A DNA stretch of 64,000 nt from Anastatus disparis (GCA_017163975.1 JAFFSR010000292.1:441501-505500); one strand, 5' to 3'; counted from the first letter of the stretch, positions 29,621-42,534 are shown. The notes: generated from the sequence alone by a model not told the origin. Translations and numbers: made by a program.

Positions 29621-32600
29621 AGGCTGTATTCACAGTAACATGGAAGTTCGGCAATTCAAAATTCCGCCTGTGATAAATTAATAACGGTAAAATTTGCTCC
29701 AGTATGCTGAATCGTGGTTCATGATTATTCTTGAATCAACCATACGATACTAAATAACAATTTGATATTTTTTGATTTGTCAAGTCCTTTATATACAATA
29801 GGAGTAAATACGTATAACAAGCCATATAGAGATACCGAGTAAACATTTCATTATTACACAGTAGCTTTTTTTGTGACCGTTTCATTAAATATAAAAATAC
29901 TTAATATCAACCGAAGATCGTTCTAGCAAATGTAATATGCATGCAAAAAGAGCTTGCATAAATTATTCACACTCGTGAAAAATCCCGTAGTTTTAAATCC
30001 GATTGCTACAACTATAAGCGTTTAAAAGATGTATCCTCGATATACTTATATTTTATACAAGTTCTCAGAAATAGCCCTAGCGTCAATCGCATTAGACGTG
30101 CATGTATGATACGATATAACCTATCTATTTACACGTGTTTTCTTGACTCGGTATAATATTATATACATAGTATGATACGACATAACCAAGCTATTTACAC
30201 GTGCATTCATGATTCGGTATACGATTATATATAATCTGGTATACGCGGATCAATAGCTAGGTATAAGCTTACAGTAGTATCCTTGGTATGCATATACGTA
30301 TAAATAACCAAGCTATTAACACGCGCACACACACCTCGGCATAGTAATCTCAGTACGCATACACGCGCAAATAACCAAGCTATTTACATGCGCATACTCA
30401 CCGCGGTATGAACAGCTCGGTACACTAGCATATTAACCACGCTAAATACACACCGCGGTATAAACAGCTTGCTATACTAGCATATCAACCACGCTAAATA
30501 CACACCGCGGTATAAACAGCTCGGTATACTAGTATATTAACCGCGCTAAATATACACCGCCGTATAAACAGCTCGTTATACTAGTATATTAACCGCGCTA
30601 AATATACACCGCGTTATAATAAGCTCGGTATACTAGCATATTAACCATGCTAAATATATACCACGGTATAAATAGCTCGGTATACTAGCTTATTAACCAC
30701 GCTAAATATACACCACGGTAGAAACAGCTCGGTACACTAGCATATTAACCGCGCTAAATATACACCACGGTATAAAAAGGTCGGTACAATAATATGCCGC
30801 GCTATTTACCCGCGTATACATGCCTCGCTATACGAGCATACGTGTATAAAAATAGCTCGGTATACTGGCATATTAACCGCGCTAAATGTACACCACGGTA
30901 TAAACTGCTCGGTACAATAGTATGCCGCGCTATTTACCTGCGTATACATGCCTCGCTATACGAGCATAGACAACGAGGCATACGTGTATAAATATAGTTC
31001 GGTATATTAGCATATTAACCGCGCTAAATATACACCTCGGTATAAACAGCTCGGTACAATAATATGCCGCGCTATTTACCCGCGTATACATGCCTCGCTA
31101 TACGAGCATAGACAACGAGGTATACGTGTATAAAAATAGCTCGGTACAATAGTATGCCGCGCTATTTAGCCGCGTTTACATGCCTCGCTATACGAGCATA
31201 GACAACGAGGTATACGTGTATAAAAATAGCTGGGTATACACGTATATACACCTAGGTTAACACATATGAACGCACGTATATTACGTGTGTCACGTTGATA
31301 ATTTTATATTCGTCTCAAAGTTCGTCTGCATGCGTTCCTAGATGCATCATGTATGTTCTCATATGAATGCGTGCAATCAAACTTTAATATTTATTCAAAT
31401 TAAGAAACGGAGTTAAGAAACGTTTTATTTTTTTTCCTCTGTGTTAATTTATTTAGTTCCTCTGTGATAGTTTATGGTAATAAATTGATGAGTTTTCATT
31501 TGTTTCATAGAGGTTATGATATTTATATACACAAGTTAAATTATTTTGTAAATATACTGTATAAAGCATTATATTTCTGAAATTTTTTTCAAATAATTGA
31601 TAAAATTTTTGCAATTTTCAATAAATTAAACTTTTATTTGAAAATTTAAAATGTTGAACTAATTTAATTTTAATATAGCATTAAAATAATGAAATAATAA
31701 ATTAGAAAAACAAATGGATATTTTAATTGATAATTTTTTTTTTTAGAACAGTGAATCAATTTTATTGAATCAATCTTCGCGGCATTTAGTAAGTCAAATA
31801 CTTATTTGAAAATACAAAATATTATTTGATTCAGTTACTATATGCATATTGATGTAATGAAATAAGCAATTAGAAAAACAAATATGCATTTGAATTATTA
31901 AAAATTTTTTTTAAACAATAAATTAATTTTATTCAACCAATATTTGTGATGTTTAGTAGAATCAAATATTTATTTTAAAAAATGAAATATTTATTTGACT
32001 CAATTAAAATATTTGTATTAATGTAACAAAATATTTTATGTGCCGCCCGCACCTAAGGGATTTTATTGATTCAATTAAGCCTTACTTGATCCAAATAAAT
32101 GTTTTTCTCAGTGTAGTATCATCTGATATCACCATTTTGTCAATTATTTGAAAAAAAATCAGAAATATAATGCTTTATACAGTATATATACAAAATAATT
32201 TAACTTGTGTATATCAATATCATAACCTCTAAGAAACAAATGAAAACTCATCAATTTCTTACCATAAACTATCACAGAGGAACTAAATAAATTAACACAG
32301 AGGAAAAAAAATAAAACGTTTCTTAACTCCTTTTCTTAATTTAAATAAATATTAAAGTTTGATTGCACGCATTCATATGAGAACATACATGATGCATCTA
32401 GGAACACATGCAGACGGACTTTGAGACGAATATAAAGTTATCAACGTGACACACGTAATATACGTGCGTTCATATGTGTTAACCTAGGTGTATCTACGTG
32501 TATACCGAGCTATTTTTATACACGTATACCTCGTTGTCTATGCTCGTATAGCGAGGCATGTGAACGCGGCTAAATAGCGCGGCATACTATTGTACCGAGA

Positions 32601-34463
32601 TGTTTTTATACACGTATACCTCGTTGTCTATGCTTGTATAGCGAGGCATGTATACGCGGGTAAATAGCGCGGCATATTATTGTACCGAGCTGTTTATACC
32701 GAGGTGTATATTTAGCGCGGTTAATATGCTAGTATACCGAGCTATATTTATACACGTATGCCTCGTTGTTTATGCTCGTATAGCGAGGCATGTATAAGCA
32801 GGTAAATAGCGCGGCATACTATTGTACCGAGCAGTTTATACCATGGTGTATATTTAGCGCGGTTAATATGCTAGTATACCGAGCTATTTTTATACACGTA
32901 TGCTCGTATAGCGAGGCATGTATACGCGGGTAAATAGCGCGGCATACTATTGTACCGAGCTGTTTATACCGTGGTGTATATTTAGCGCGGTTAATATGCT
33001 AGTATACCGAGCTATTTTTATACAATATGCCTCGTTGTCTATGCTCGTATAGCGAGGCATGTATACGCGGGTAAATAGCGCGGAATACTATTGTACCGAG
33101 CTGTTTATACCGTGGTGTATATTTAGCGCGGTTAATATGCTAGTGTACCGAGCTATTTTTATACACGTATGCTCGTACAATGAGGCATGTATACGTGGGT
33201 AAATAGCGCGGCATACTATTGTACCGAGCTGTTTATACCGTGGTGTATATTTAGCGCGGTTAATATGCTAGTATACCGAGCTATTTTTATGCACGTATGC
33301 TCGTATAGCGAGGCATGTATACGCGGGTAAATAGCGCGGCATACTAGTGTACCGAGCTGTTTCTACCGTGGTGTATATTTAGCGTGGTTAATAAGCTAGT
33401 ATACCGAGCTATTTATACCGTGGTATATATTTAGCATACTTAATATGCTAGTATACCGAGCTGTTTATAACGTGGTGTATATTTAGCGCGGTTAATATAC
33501 TAGTATAACGAGCTGTTTATACGGCGGTGTATATTTAGCGCGGTTAATGTACTAGTATACCAAGCTGTTTATACCGCGGTGTGTATTTAGCGTGGTTGAT
33601 ATGCTAGTATACCAAGCTGTTTATACCGCGGTGTGTATTTAGCGTGGTTAATATGCTAGTGTACCGAGCTATTCATACCGCGGTGAGTATGCGCATGTAA
33701 ATAGCTTGGTTATTTGCGCGTGTATGCGTACTGAGATTACTATGCCGAGGTGTGTGTGCGCGTGTTAATAGCTTGGTTATTTATACGTATATGCATACCG
33801 AGGATACTACTGTAAGCTTATACCTAGCTATTGATACGCGTATACCAGGTTATATATATTCGTATACCGAATCATGAATGCACGTGTAAATAGCTTGGTT
33901 ATGTCGTATCATACTATGTATATAATATTATACCGAGTCAAGAAAACACGTGTAAATAGATAGGTTATATCGTATCATACATGCACGTCTAATGCGATTG
34001 ACGCTAGGGCTATTTCTGAGAACTTGTATAAAATATAAGTATATCGAGGATACATCTTTTAAACGCTTATAGTTGTAGCAATCGGATTTAAAACCACGGG
34101 ATTCTTCACGAGTGTGAATAATTTATGCAAGCTCTTTTCGCATGCATATTACATTTGCTAGAACGATCTTCGGTTGATATTAAGTATTTTTATAATTAAT
34201 GAAACGGTCACAAAAAAAGCTACTGTGTAATAATGAAATGTTTACTCGGTATCTCTATATGGCTTGTTATACGTATTTACTCCTATTGTATATAAAATAC
34301 TTGACAAATCAAAAAATATCAAATTGTTATTTAGTATCATATGGTTGATTCAAGAATAATCATGAACCACGATTCAGCATACTGGAGCAAATTTTACCGT
34401 TATTAATTTATCACAGGTGGAATTTTGAATTGCCGAACTTCCATGCTACTGTGAATACAGCCG
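29621..34463. mobile_element. 4.8 kb foldback element with TATAC/GCGC minisatellite arms
   Basis: Left end AGGCTGTATTCACAGTAACA and right end TACTGTGAATACAGCCG mirror each other and both are flanked by TA (29619-29620, 34464-34465). The arms of about 2.1 kb pair throughout: unique outer parts (GGCAATTCAAAATTCC, TGGTTCATGATTATTC) and inner minisatellites at 30410-31250 and 32490-33680. The centre (31680-32130) is AT-rich and non-coding. No transposase was seen; the 65-aa ORF at 30794 is repeat translation. Confidence 0.8.
30410..31250. repeat. Minisatellite of 52-bp and about 170-bp units, left arm
   Basis: The short unit is about 52 bp (AGCTCGGTATACTAGCATAT, then TAACCGCGCTAAATATACAC, then CGCGGTATAAAC) and repeats about seven times to 30780. 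It then becomes a longer unit that adds GCCGCGCTATTTACCCGCG and ATGCCTCGCTATACGAGCAT. The units are full of small palindromes such as TATACCGCGGTATA-like and CGAGGTATACGTGTATA. The right arm (32490-33680) has the same order inverted. Its GC-rich dinucleotide steps contrast with the AT-rich flanks. Confidence 0.8.
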
Positions 34464-35532
34464 TAGAAAAGGTAACTTAGCTTTCATAAGTGAAATGATG
34501 TTTACACGTAAACAAAAATGTATTCCATGATTAACAAAGCAATTTTTTAGCGAAATAAACATATAATAACAATATTTCCATGTGATAGAAATAGCTTATA
34601 TTTTCATAAGATTCAAATATAACATTTTTATTATTATTGCTTTTTATCTATGAAAAAATATACATTTTTTTTATAATAACAAAGGGTCGAAGAAAATATT
34701 TTTTTGCAACCATTCTGCTGAAATGTATGTACGGATGGAAAAAAATATTTTTTGATCTTTCCGAAGTATTAATTTATCTATCCTGTATCTCTACAACGTT
34801 TAAAAAAAATTTCATATATGATTACAGACAGGGGAGATTACTTTTTATACTGTCTAAGGGTCCCTACAAAAGCTACATTGAAATTAGCGATTAAAAAGTC
34901 AACGGATCATAAAGTTACAAGCTGAAAGTATATGAAAAATTTGTGGTTAATAATATTTGAACCTTGTATTGATAGTTTATTAAACGATTACATGTGATTA
35001 CCCGTTAGAATAGAATCACCCATATTTTCAATTTCCTTACGGGATTCTAAAAAGTCAATCCTAAAAGATGTTTTAAATGGATGTGTGTTCACCAAGAAAT
35101 ATTACTTTTGAAGGGTGGGCCTGTCAAGTTTATAGCTGTAATATTACTTTTATTCTTACTTTAACGTTAGTTATTTAAATTAAAGTGTTATTATTTTTTT
35201 AAATTTTGTTGAAAATAGTTTTATATTTTCAATAACATTTCATATGGCTTTTTTTATACTTCAAAGAAATTTTTTATTGATTTATTATTATCATCAAAAT
35301 ACAGGTTACAATATCATTTGTAAGTATTATTTGAAATCATATTAAAACTTAACCACACATTATTGATTTCAGTATTTTTTCAAGTGTATTTTTGTTATAA
35401 TTAAATTCCCACTTTTTTATTATCTATAATGTTAAAGACTTTTTTTAGAGATATAATAGATTTTTTTATAGTTGATTGTATTAAATTAGTTTAAATTTTT
35501 GACAAAATATTTTTTATTTTTGAGATAGTGAA
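34464..35532. other. No gene recognised
   Basis: AT-rich unique sequence between the 4.8 kb foldback element and the right arm of the 19.1 kb element. The 85-aa ORF at 34637-34894 is rich in Phe, Ile and Lys, as expected for AT-rich non-coding DNA. I see nothing else. Confidence 0.4.
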
Positions 35533-35590
35533 AAATTTATTATTAAATTAGAATTAGATAATAATAAATTTAATCAATATTTTTACTTAC

Positions 35591-36247
35591 GTTAAACTAT
35601 TATATACACTTGATTCGCCATAAGCATTTTTTAAATTTGCAATTTGATGCTATCCTTCTTTTTCTTTAACTTCTTGAACTAAAAGTTTATCATTAAGAAG
35701 ATCTTCTGGAACTTTAGAATTATTTTCTTGTGTCTGAAAATTAACTTCTTTTTGTTCTATTATTCCGTCATTGCAATCAGGTGTGGTAGGTACATCTGAT
35801 GTTGGCCTTTTTAGTGTTACTGTTGAAGCTTCTAAATTTAAATCCAAATAAAAGCTTGAAGTAGATGAAGGTATACGACCAGATGTTTGAAGTGGCTGTT
35901 TACTTTCACTTTCAAAATCTATAAAATTTTTAAGAAATATTATATAAAATTCAATTAAATAAAATAAATAATAGTTATCAATACAAAAAGTAAAAAAATT
36001 GAAATCAAGAATTTTTTTATCTTACCGTCCAAATGCATATTTCTCTTCCATATTGCCTATACACTTGGCTTTCTTCTAACAAGAGTTGTATTATCTGAAC
36101 TTTCGTTTGTGTTTTTTTCTAGAAGTAGGTGGTGAATTAGTACCATACTTTTCTTCTAAATCTTCCTGAAGAGCTTTTAAATCAGCAGAAAGATCACTTC
36201 TCATATCAGAAGATTGCAAATATGATAGAACAACTTAACAACAATAT
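35591..36247 (-). pseudogene. PIKfyve: PIKfyve exons, inverted copy in the right arm
   Basis: Mirror of the left copy. One exon at 35591-35918 keeps an acceptor AG and a GTAAGT donor and reads DLNLEASTVTLKRPTSDVP, PTTPDCNDGIIEQKEVNF and VPEDLLNDKLLVQEVK; it has Ser where the left copy has a stop. The next exon (36026 to about 36247) covers DMRSDLSADLKALQEDLEEK with one extra A in its poly-A stretch and then ends at a deletion, so the FYVE exon is missing. Both copies share the same frame break before IWKRN-type sequence, meaning that the break predates the duplication. The 5' exon donor here is GCAAGC instead of GTAAGC. Confidence 0.85.
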
Positions 36248-37073
36248 TTCTATTTAAAATTTTTATAGTAGGAATTTTTTTTTTTAATTCTTCTGAGTTT
36301 ATGAATTTGTATGAAAATAAACTAAAGAAAAGTTTCTTACAGCTTACCATAACAAAAGCTTGATGAAAATCTTAAATATTAAAAATTAAAATATTAAAAT
36401 CCATTCTAACCTTTTATCAATTTCATCGTTTGTTTACATTTGACTCCACGTGCGAATTCACAGGTTAATTCGCTATTCATTACTAGTTTCCAATCTAGTT
36501 CTTTCGTACTGTTGGTATCGATAAGCTTGCCTTCTCCGAAGTTGGCAATCTCTCATCGACTTCTTGATCTGGTACACTCTGAACATAGCATAGTGGTACA
36601 AAAAAATAATCGAACCCCAACAGTGGTACTATTATATAAATATGTATATTTATATTCTATGATTAGCCGCCAGGGGGCTACAACGCTATCTGTCTATTGA
36701 CTTTCTTATGGCAAGCAAATGCGCACAAAAAAAATTAAAGAGTTTAGAACTTATAAGCTGGTAGTCTGGTAGTTTCATTTGGTCTAAAACGACGATCGTT
36801 TGGCCTGCTTTCTCACGTTCTATTTTACTCAATGAACAGAGATATTTTTATTAGTCGCAATGAAAATATAAATAAAATTTTATATAAAAAAATATTTCAA
36901 TCGCTTGAAAATGTCGATAAATTAACGTTGGATTTCTAAAATTCTCATTGGAATTCCATTATGAATTTCCAATTGGAATTGATTGGAATTCCAACATGGA
37001 TTTCCAACAAAATCTAATTGGAATTCCATTTGGAAATTCCAATTGGAAATCCAATTGGATTTTTTCAACGGGG

Positions 37074-37777
37074 TAATCAGTACACAATTTCAACAAAATG
37101 CGTAAGAATTGTTTTAGAAATACGTGGCTTTTCAGTTCCTAATCAGTGTTAAATCAGTACTGAATTCGTAAAAAACAATTCGTACGAATTTTGTTAACAT
37201 TGTGTACTGATTACGTCCTGATTTCGAACTGAGTCGATTCTCTCATTTCGTATAAGAATATTCTTTTTGGAATTCAGTACTGATTTAACACTGATTAGGA
37301 ACTGAAAAGCCACGTATTTCCAAAACAATTCGTATGAGTTTTGTTAAAATTGTGTACTGATTACGTACTGATTTCGTACTGAGTTGATTCTCTCATTTCG
37401 TATACGAATATTATTTCCCGAATTCAGTACTGATTTGGCACTGATTAGGAACTGAAAGGTCACGTATTTTGAAAATAATTCGTACGAATTTCGTTAAAAT
37501 TGTGTACTGATTACGTACTGATTTCGTACTGAGTTGATTCTTTCATTTCGTATACGAATATTCTTTCCTGAATTCAGTACTGATTCCACACTGATTTAAT
37601 ATTGATTAGGCACGAATTTTGTACATTATTTGTGTTGCGTTATGGAACCATTTTTAGGATATGCGCAGTACTGATTTTGTGTAAATTTTATGTTGATTTT
37701 ACACCGATTCAATGTTGACCAAGTTCTGATTTCAATGTGAAATCAGTACTGAATCAGTACGAACTTTTTTAACAGGG
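37074..37777. mobile_element. Middle foldback element, right part
   Basis: After the TA duplication the unit of the left arm continues for about one more repeat, then orientation flips near 37165-37190 and three to four inverted units follow, ending in CGAACTTTTTTAACAGGG at 37777. This flip is the centre of symmetry of the middle element before it was split by the 19.1 kb insertion. Confidence 0.7.
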
Positions 37778-40620
37778 CTTCTTTTGGCCCGCTTTTCGAG
37801 TTAAAAAAGTGGCCATTTCTGTTGAGGTGGGAATAAAAATAATTTCATTGCGCAGTTTTCAAGTAAAATGATACCTATGAAATTGTGTAAACAAGTAGGT
37901 TATATAAAAGATAATTTGAAGATCCTATTTCATTCAAAAACTATACGTAAAAAACAATTTATTTATTATAAATTCAAGTAGCTATAAATATAAGAAAATT
38001 TTACATGAGAACATGCAATTGGATGCAATTTTTAATAACGAAAATTATTATTTAACAAAAGAAAATTTAATGGTAATTCACATAACAATAAATACATTTT
38101 ACCGAAAATCTACCCAAGGATGACATGGAATTTAATGCGAATACGGTAAAGGATTCTTGTACCTAAATTTGAATAAGCATTAAATTATTAGTTAACTAAT
38201 TAATTAATTATTATTTAATTATTATTTAATTAAAACTCATTTAAATGCGTGTATATACATATAAATATATTTACTTGAAAAGTCGATACCTATTAATTTT
38301 CATGTGCAAATGATTTCTGAAAATCATTTGCACATGAAAATTATAATAAGTAAAAATATTAATTTTATATGTCTATTTTTTATATAATTAGATTGAGTAA
38401 ATATTATAACCTAATTTTATTAAAGAATTTGTTTTATATTTGCTGAAATAATTAATTTTCTTTTTACAATTTTATTTATTACAAGAATAATTTCTTTGTG
38501 AAAATTTTCTTAATTTTCAGGAATTATCTGCTGGAAAAAGGCTACCTGTCCGGATTTGAGATTTATTTGTTCAACAAGAGGCTTCTGATGTTTCAGCGTT
38601 TTGTACTCATGCCTGATGTTTACGGATAAAAAAGGAGAAATATAAAATGTTATTAAAAATTTGGATTAAGTTTTTGGGTTTTAGTTAGTTTATCTTTTTG
38701 TAATATTTAAATCCAGATGTGAACTTTTTTTTTATTTTGCATCAAATATTCTGTGCTTCTCTATTAGTGTTTTTTCATAATTTCATAAAAAAATGAACGT
38801 TTAAAAAGTATAAAATAACAGTGCTTATTGGAGATAAATAAAATAAATACACTGTTAGAATAGACATGAAATTTAATACCATGTATATATATATATATAT
38901 ACACATGTAAATTAATATTAAGTAACATAATTTAATGCTTATTCAGATTCAGATGATTTCTTTACCATTTTTGTATTAAATTTCATGTCATCCTTGGATA
39001 GATTTTTAGTAAAATGTGTTAATTATGAATCATCAATAAAATTCATTTTGTTAAATAATCATTTTCGTTGTTAAAAGTCGCATCACATCAAAAATTTTAT
39101 AATAAATAATAACTGAGGGTATTCATATAACTAATAATAAGTGCTATTTAAAAAAAAAAAAAAAATTAACCCTTCTTAAATACAAAAATATTCAATAAAA
39201 TCTATTAACTATTAACACCTGTAGAAAATATTTGCTTACACTATACTATAACCTAATAAAAAATTTAAATTCACCTAGCCAAACTTCAGATAAACTTCGA
39301 GATCTATCTCTAAAATTTAAAATATGTTCAAATTAAGTCAAAAAAATGTTTTGCTAAACTTCTGCAAAAGTTACTATTTATTTTATCAAGTTTAAATAAA
39401 GTTTAAAAGAAGTGCTGTCGAACCTCTTTAAATTTTACTACTTATTTCAAAAAAATTGATATCAATCGAATAAAGTTAAAACCAAGTTCTGCTAAACCTT
39501 CATCAAACATCTGCAAAACTTGGCTATTTATTTTGAAAAATTTAAAATATTGGAAGTTAGTTCAAAATAATTTTTGCCATATTTCTGCAAAATTTAAAAA
39601 CCATTTTATTAAAATAGAAAATATTTAAATAAAATTAAAAACAAGTTCTTCTAAACGTCCGTGAAACATTACTATTTTTTAAACAAAGTTCGGGATTGTC
39701 TCATTTGCTGAACCAAATATGAATCTAAAATAAACTAAACGTATGCCAATCTTTTCCGGAACTTAAATTTTTTTACGCGGGTAGTATCAGTAAATGACTT
39801 GAAAAAGTAATCAAATTTCTGAAAACTAGTGGAAGCTACTTGATTGACCACTGGTCAAAATGACGCTGTAAAACTACTAAAATAAAGTTATTCCATTTCT
39901 TGAGAACTACTGATCATCTCGTGTCAGTAAAGAATCTGAAGAAGTAATCTAACTGCTTGTAAACTAGTAGGAAAATCTAGTTTGACCACTGGCAAAAATG
40001 AAGACGGAAACTGCTTATGTAAAGTTATTTAACTTTTTGAAAACTATTGAATCTCATATTCGATGTGATGCAGTAGTTTCATAGTAGTTTCATTAATATA
40101 ATTTATACAAGTTTATTAAGTAGTTTAACTAATAGATCACTAGTGTCAGTAAATGATTTAAAAAAGAAGTAGTCAAAATTTTGAAAACTATTGATTCTCA
40201 TATTTGATGTGATGCAGTAGTTTCATAGTAGTTTCATTAATATAATTTATACAAATTCATTAAGTAGTTTAACTAATAGATCACTAATGTCAGAAAATGA
40301 TTTAAAAAAGAAGTAGTCAAAATTTTGAAAACTAGTAGAAACTATTAGTTTGAACACTGGCGAAAATGACGTTGTAACTACTAGAATAAAGTTAATTAAC
40401 TTTTTGAGAACTGCTGACCAACTAGTGTCAGTAAAAAATTTGAATATGCTTGTAAACTAGTAGGAACAGTTAGTTTGACTACTGGCAAAAAAGAGGTTGA
40501 ATTCGGCTAGTATTAGTCATTAAACTTCTTAAAAACTATTGATTGTGATGTGATGCAGTGGTTTTTCAGTAGTTGCACAAATAATATTTATGCAAGTTTA
40601 ATGAGTAGTGTATATTTTGT
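37778..40620. mobile_element. Outer foldback element, right arm, with a 1.4 kb insertion
   Basis: GAGGTGGGAATAAA near 37825 mirrors the left arm at about 16970; then a 1.4 kb foreign segment (about 37840-39235) intervenes and the arm resumes with ACTATACTATAACCTA and CACCTAGCCAAACTTCAGAT. From 39780 to 40620 the CTAGTAGGAACTAGTTTGAC-type tandem units mirror the left arm. No protein-coding sequence was found. The outer ends are not sharply defined. Confidence 0.6.
37840..39235. mobile_element. Palindromic insertion in the right arm
   Basis: Absent from the left arm. CTACCCAAGGATGACATGGA (about 38110-38130) is mirrored near 38990 (TGTCATCCTTGGATAGAT), and AACGAAAATTATTATTTAAC near 38040 is mirrored near 39058. 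A perfect 22-bp hairpin with stem AATTTTCATGTGCAAATGAT sits at about 38295-38343. At about 38521-38630 an acceptor-like TTTTCAG precedes a 36-codon open frame. The element family is not recognised. Confidence 0.55.
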
Positions 40621-41176
40621 GTACGATTTTTTTAAATTTAAGTTTATGTATTCATTAATTTTATATATTATTTATCTAAATATGTCTTGTATATAAACAT
40701 ATAGTCACTGTACATAGTGTTGACATACGACTTTCCACACCACCTTACATTTCAAACAATAATAAATACTTTATAAAACATTGAATTTAACTCATTTAAC
40801 AAATGTTAATTATCAAATTTAATTAATTTTTAATTATACTTAATGAATCAAGCAAAAGTAAAAAGTGTGAAATATAGAGGTTTCGTTATGGCGCGTTAGG
40901 TTTTTTTTGTTAATGGAAACCCTCGCCAGGAGCCCTAAAAACCACTATAGCTTATATTTATTTGTAGTATATTCTTTCAATCGCTGTTAGCAGATAGTTT
41001 TTTCATTTGACTTTTTTAAAATAATTATTTTATTAATTATTGCTAAGAAGAGCAGAAATGTTTTTATAAATTTTTTTAATTGTTGCTCAAAAAGTAATTG
41101 TTTTATTTAATAATAAAAAAAAAAATTTTATAATTGTTGCTTTTAACTGATCAATTTTTTTTATATTTTAAAAAAC
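40621..41176. other. No gene recognised
   Basis: AT-rich sequence with a short GC-richer patch around 40890-40940 (GGCGCGTTAGG, CGCCAGGAGCCC). I see nothing that supports a gene or a defined repeat. Confidence 0.4.
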
Positions 41177-41507
41177 ACTGCCATCTAAGGACGCCCGAAA
41201 AAAGCAAAACTTTGTATAAAGCGTAGGAACTGAGCGTTAAAAAAAATAATAAAAAAAATACGTGAGGGAAAAAAATTAAGACTTGAGAAAAAATAAAAAA
41301 AAAAAAATATTTTGGGAAATAAAAAAAATACATTTAAAATAAAATACACGCCCAAAAACGCAAGGCTACAGCGGAGCTCTCTTTTTTTCTTCTTCTAATC
41401 GTGAAGAGAGCTCCGCTGTAGCCTTGCGTTTTTGGGCGTGTATTTTATTTTAAATGTATTTTTTTTATTTCCCAAAATATTTATTTTTTTTATTTTTTCT
41501 CAAGTCT
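41177..41507. mobile_element. Foldback element A, second copy, split by the BEL/Pao insertion
   Basis: Begins CACTGCCATCTAAGGACG and folds on itself around the loop TTCTTCTTCTAATCGTGAAG near 41390; CTCCGCTGTAGCCTTGCG is mirrored on both sides. The right half stops at 41507 where the retrotransposon starts, and continues after it at 48036 with TTAATTTTTTCCCCTCACG before switching to another module at about 48066. Confidence 0.75.
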
Positions 41508-42384
41508 TGAAAAGACGCGTAGTCTTTTTCCAACGAATTTTTTAACTAAATTTGTTGGATGATTTAGAAAGAAAAGAACGTGATTCTTTTCCTTTGAAAT
41601 TTTATCTACTCATGAAATTCCCTAACTAATCTTATTTTGAATTTACCCTTGTTTGAATAAAAATGAATTGACACTTGATTTTATTTTAACTTTGAATCTT
41701 TTAATTGAATTAAATTTAGATTTTCACTGTATTTGATTTTACCACTAATTTTTGCACACAAAGATCTATTAATTTGTAAAGAGAAATTAGATGAATTTAC
41801 TGATACAAAGCAACTAACCTTGCGGTTGTAGTTGCTTTGTTTTAATTGATTTTATCTAAGATTTACACTTTATTTATCGGGAAAGGATTCACTCAATAAA
41901 TACACAAATATAAAGGGAAAAAGCCATGTGGCATAAAAAACCCTTGATTTATTTCCTATAATTTTACACACTATTTGCCGCACGATTATATTTTACTCGC
42001 ACGCACGCACGCAAAAAGAGAAAAGAAATAAGACACAATGAAATTTGTATAGCCGCGGCTTAGGTGGGCGAAGGTGATGCGTTGATTCGCAATCGACCGT
42101 TCGTCGCTGTACGGAAACTCGTCCGCACCAGTAAAGGCTTCTGATCGCCTTTTGAAAAGAAAGAATTGTATAATGAAACCTGATGTTCTCGCAAGAGACA
42201 AGACCGCTCGAGGCGAGGTCACGCTTGATACTAAACTATTTTTCCGCGGCATTTGCAAAGTCTCCCTGTTCTCTCCCCCCTTTCGTCTATGAGCTGACTT
42301 AAGGGAGGTGAGAACAGGCGACTGTAAGTGCTGCCGCTCATCATCGTTTTTGATTTTTACATAAATTTGTGTTGCGACGCAACA
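41508..42384 (-). repeat. BEL/Pao 3' LTR (877 bp)
   Basis: Nearly identical to 47160-48035; differences include a one-base length change in the AAAGGG run near 41920 and one nearby substitution. The ORF at 41986-42405 lies inside the LTR, is also found in the other LTR in shortened form, and is not treated as a gene. Confidence 0.9.
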
Positions 42385-42534
42385 TACTGCGGGCGCAAGC
42401 TGCAAAATAAAGTTTTATGTTAAAATTGATTTTGTAGTAAATGAAATGAGTTAAACTAGATCGAAGCTTCGATTTCGCAACTAACCTAAAATTTAAATTT
42501 ACATTAATTGGTATTTGACAAGTGTTTGACTAAA

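Larger units (their letters stand above)
17959..37073. mobile_element. 19.1 kb TIR element carrying PIKfyve exons
   Basis: The left end CCCCGTTGAAAAAATCCA at 17959 is matched by its exact reverse complement ending at 37073. Both ends are flanked by TA (17957-17958 and 37074-37075), and joining the flanks restores the repeat unit of the surrounding middle element (CAGTACGTAATCAGTACA), so the TA is a target-site duplication. The arms continue well beyond the ends: 17959 to about 20056 matches about 35533 to 37073 in inverted orientation, with a 640-bp stretch (about 18700-19340) missing on the right. The arms contain PIKfyve exon sequence. No transposase was seen. The TIR resembles that of the middle element (CCCYGTTRAAAAAA). 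Confidence 0.75.

Noticed and set aside
30410..31250. Regularly spaced repeats suggesting a CRISPR array
   Set aside because: Units are contiguous, degenerate and without unique spacers, mirrored in the other arm of a foldback element, and the genome is eukaryotic.
41986..42405. 139-aa ORF repeated at 47637-47909
   Set aside because: It lies within the BEL/Pao LTR; the repetition is the LTR pair, and the peptide resembles no known protein.
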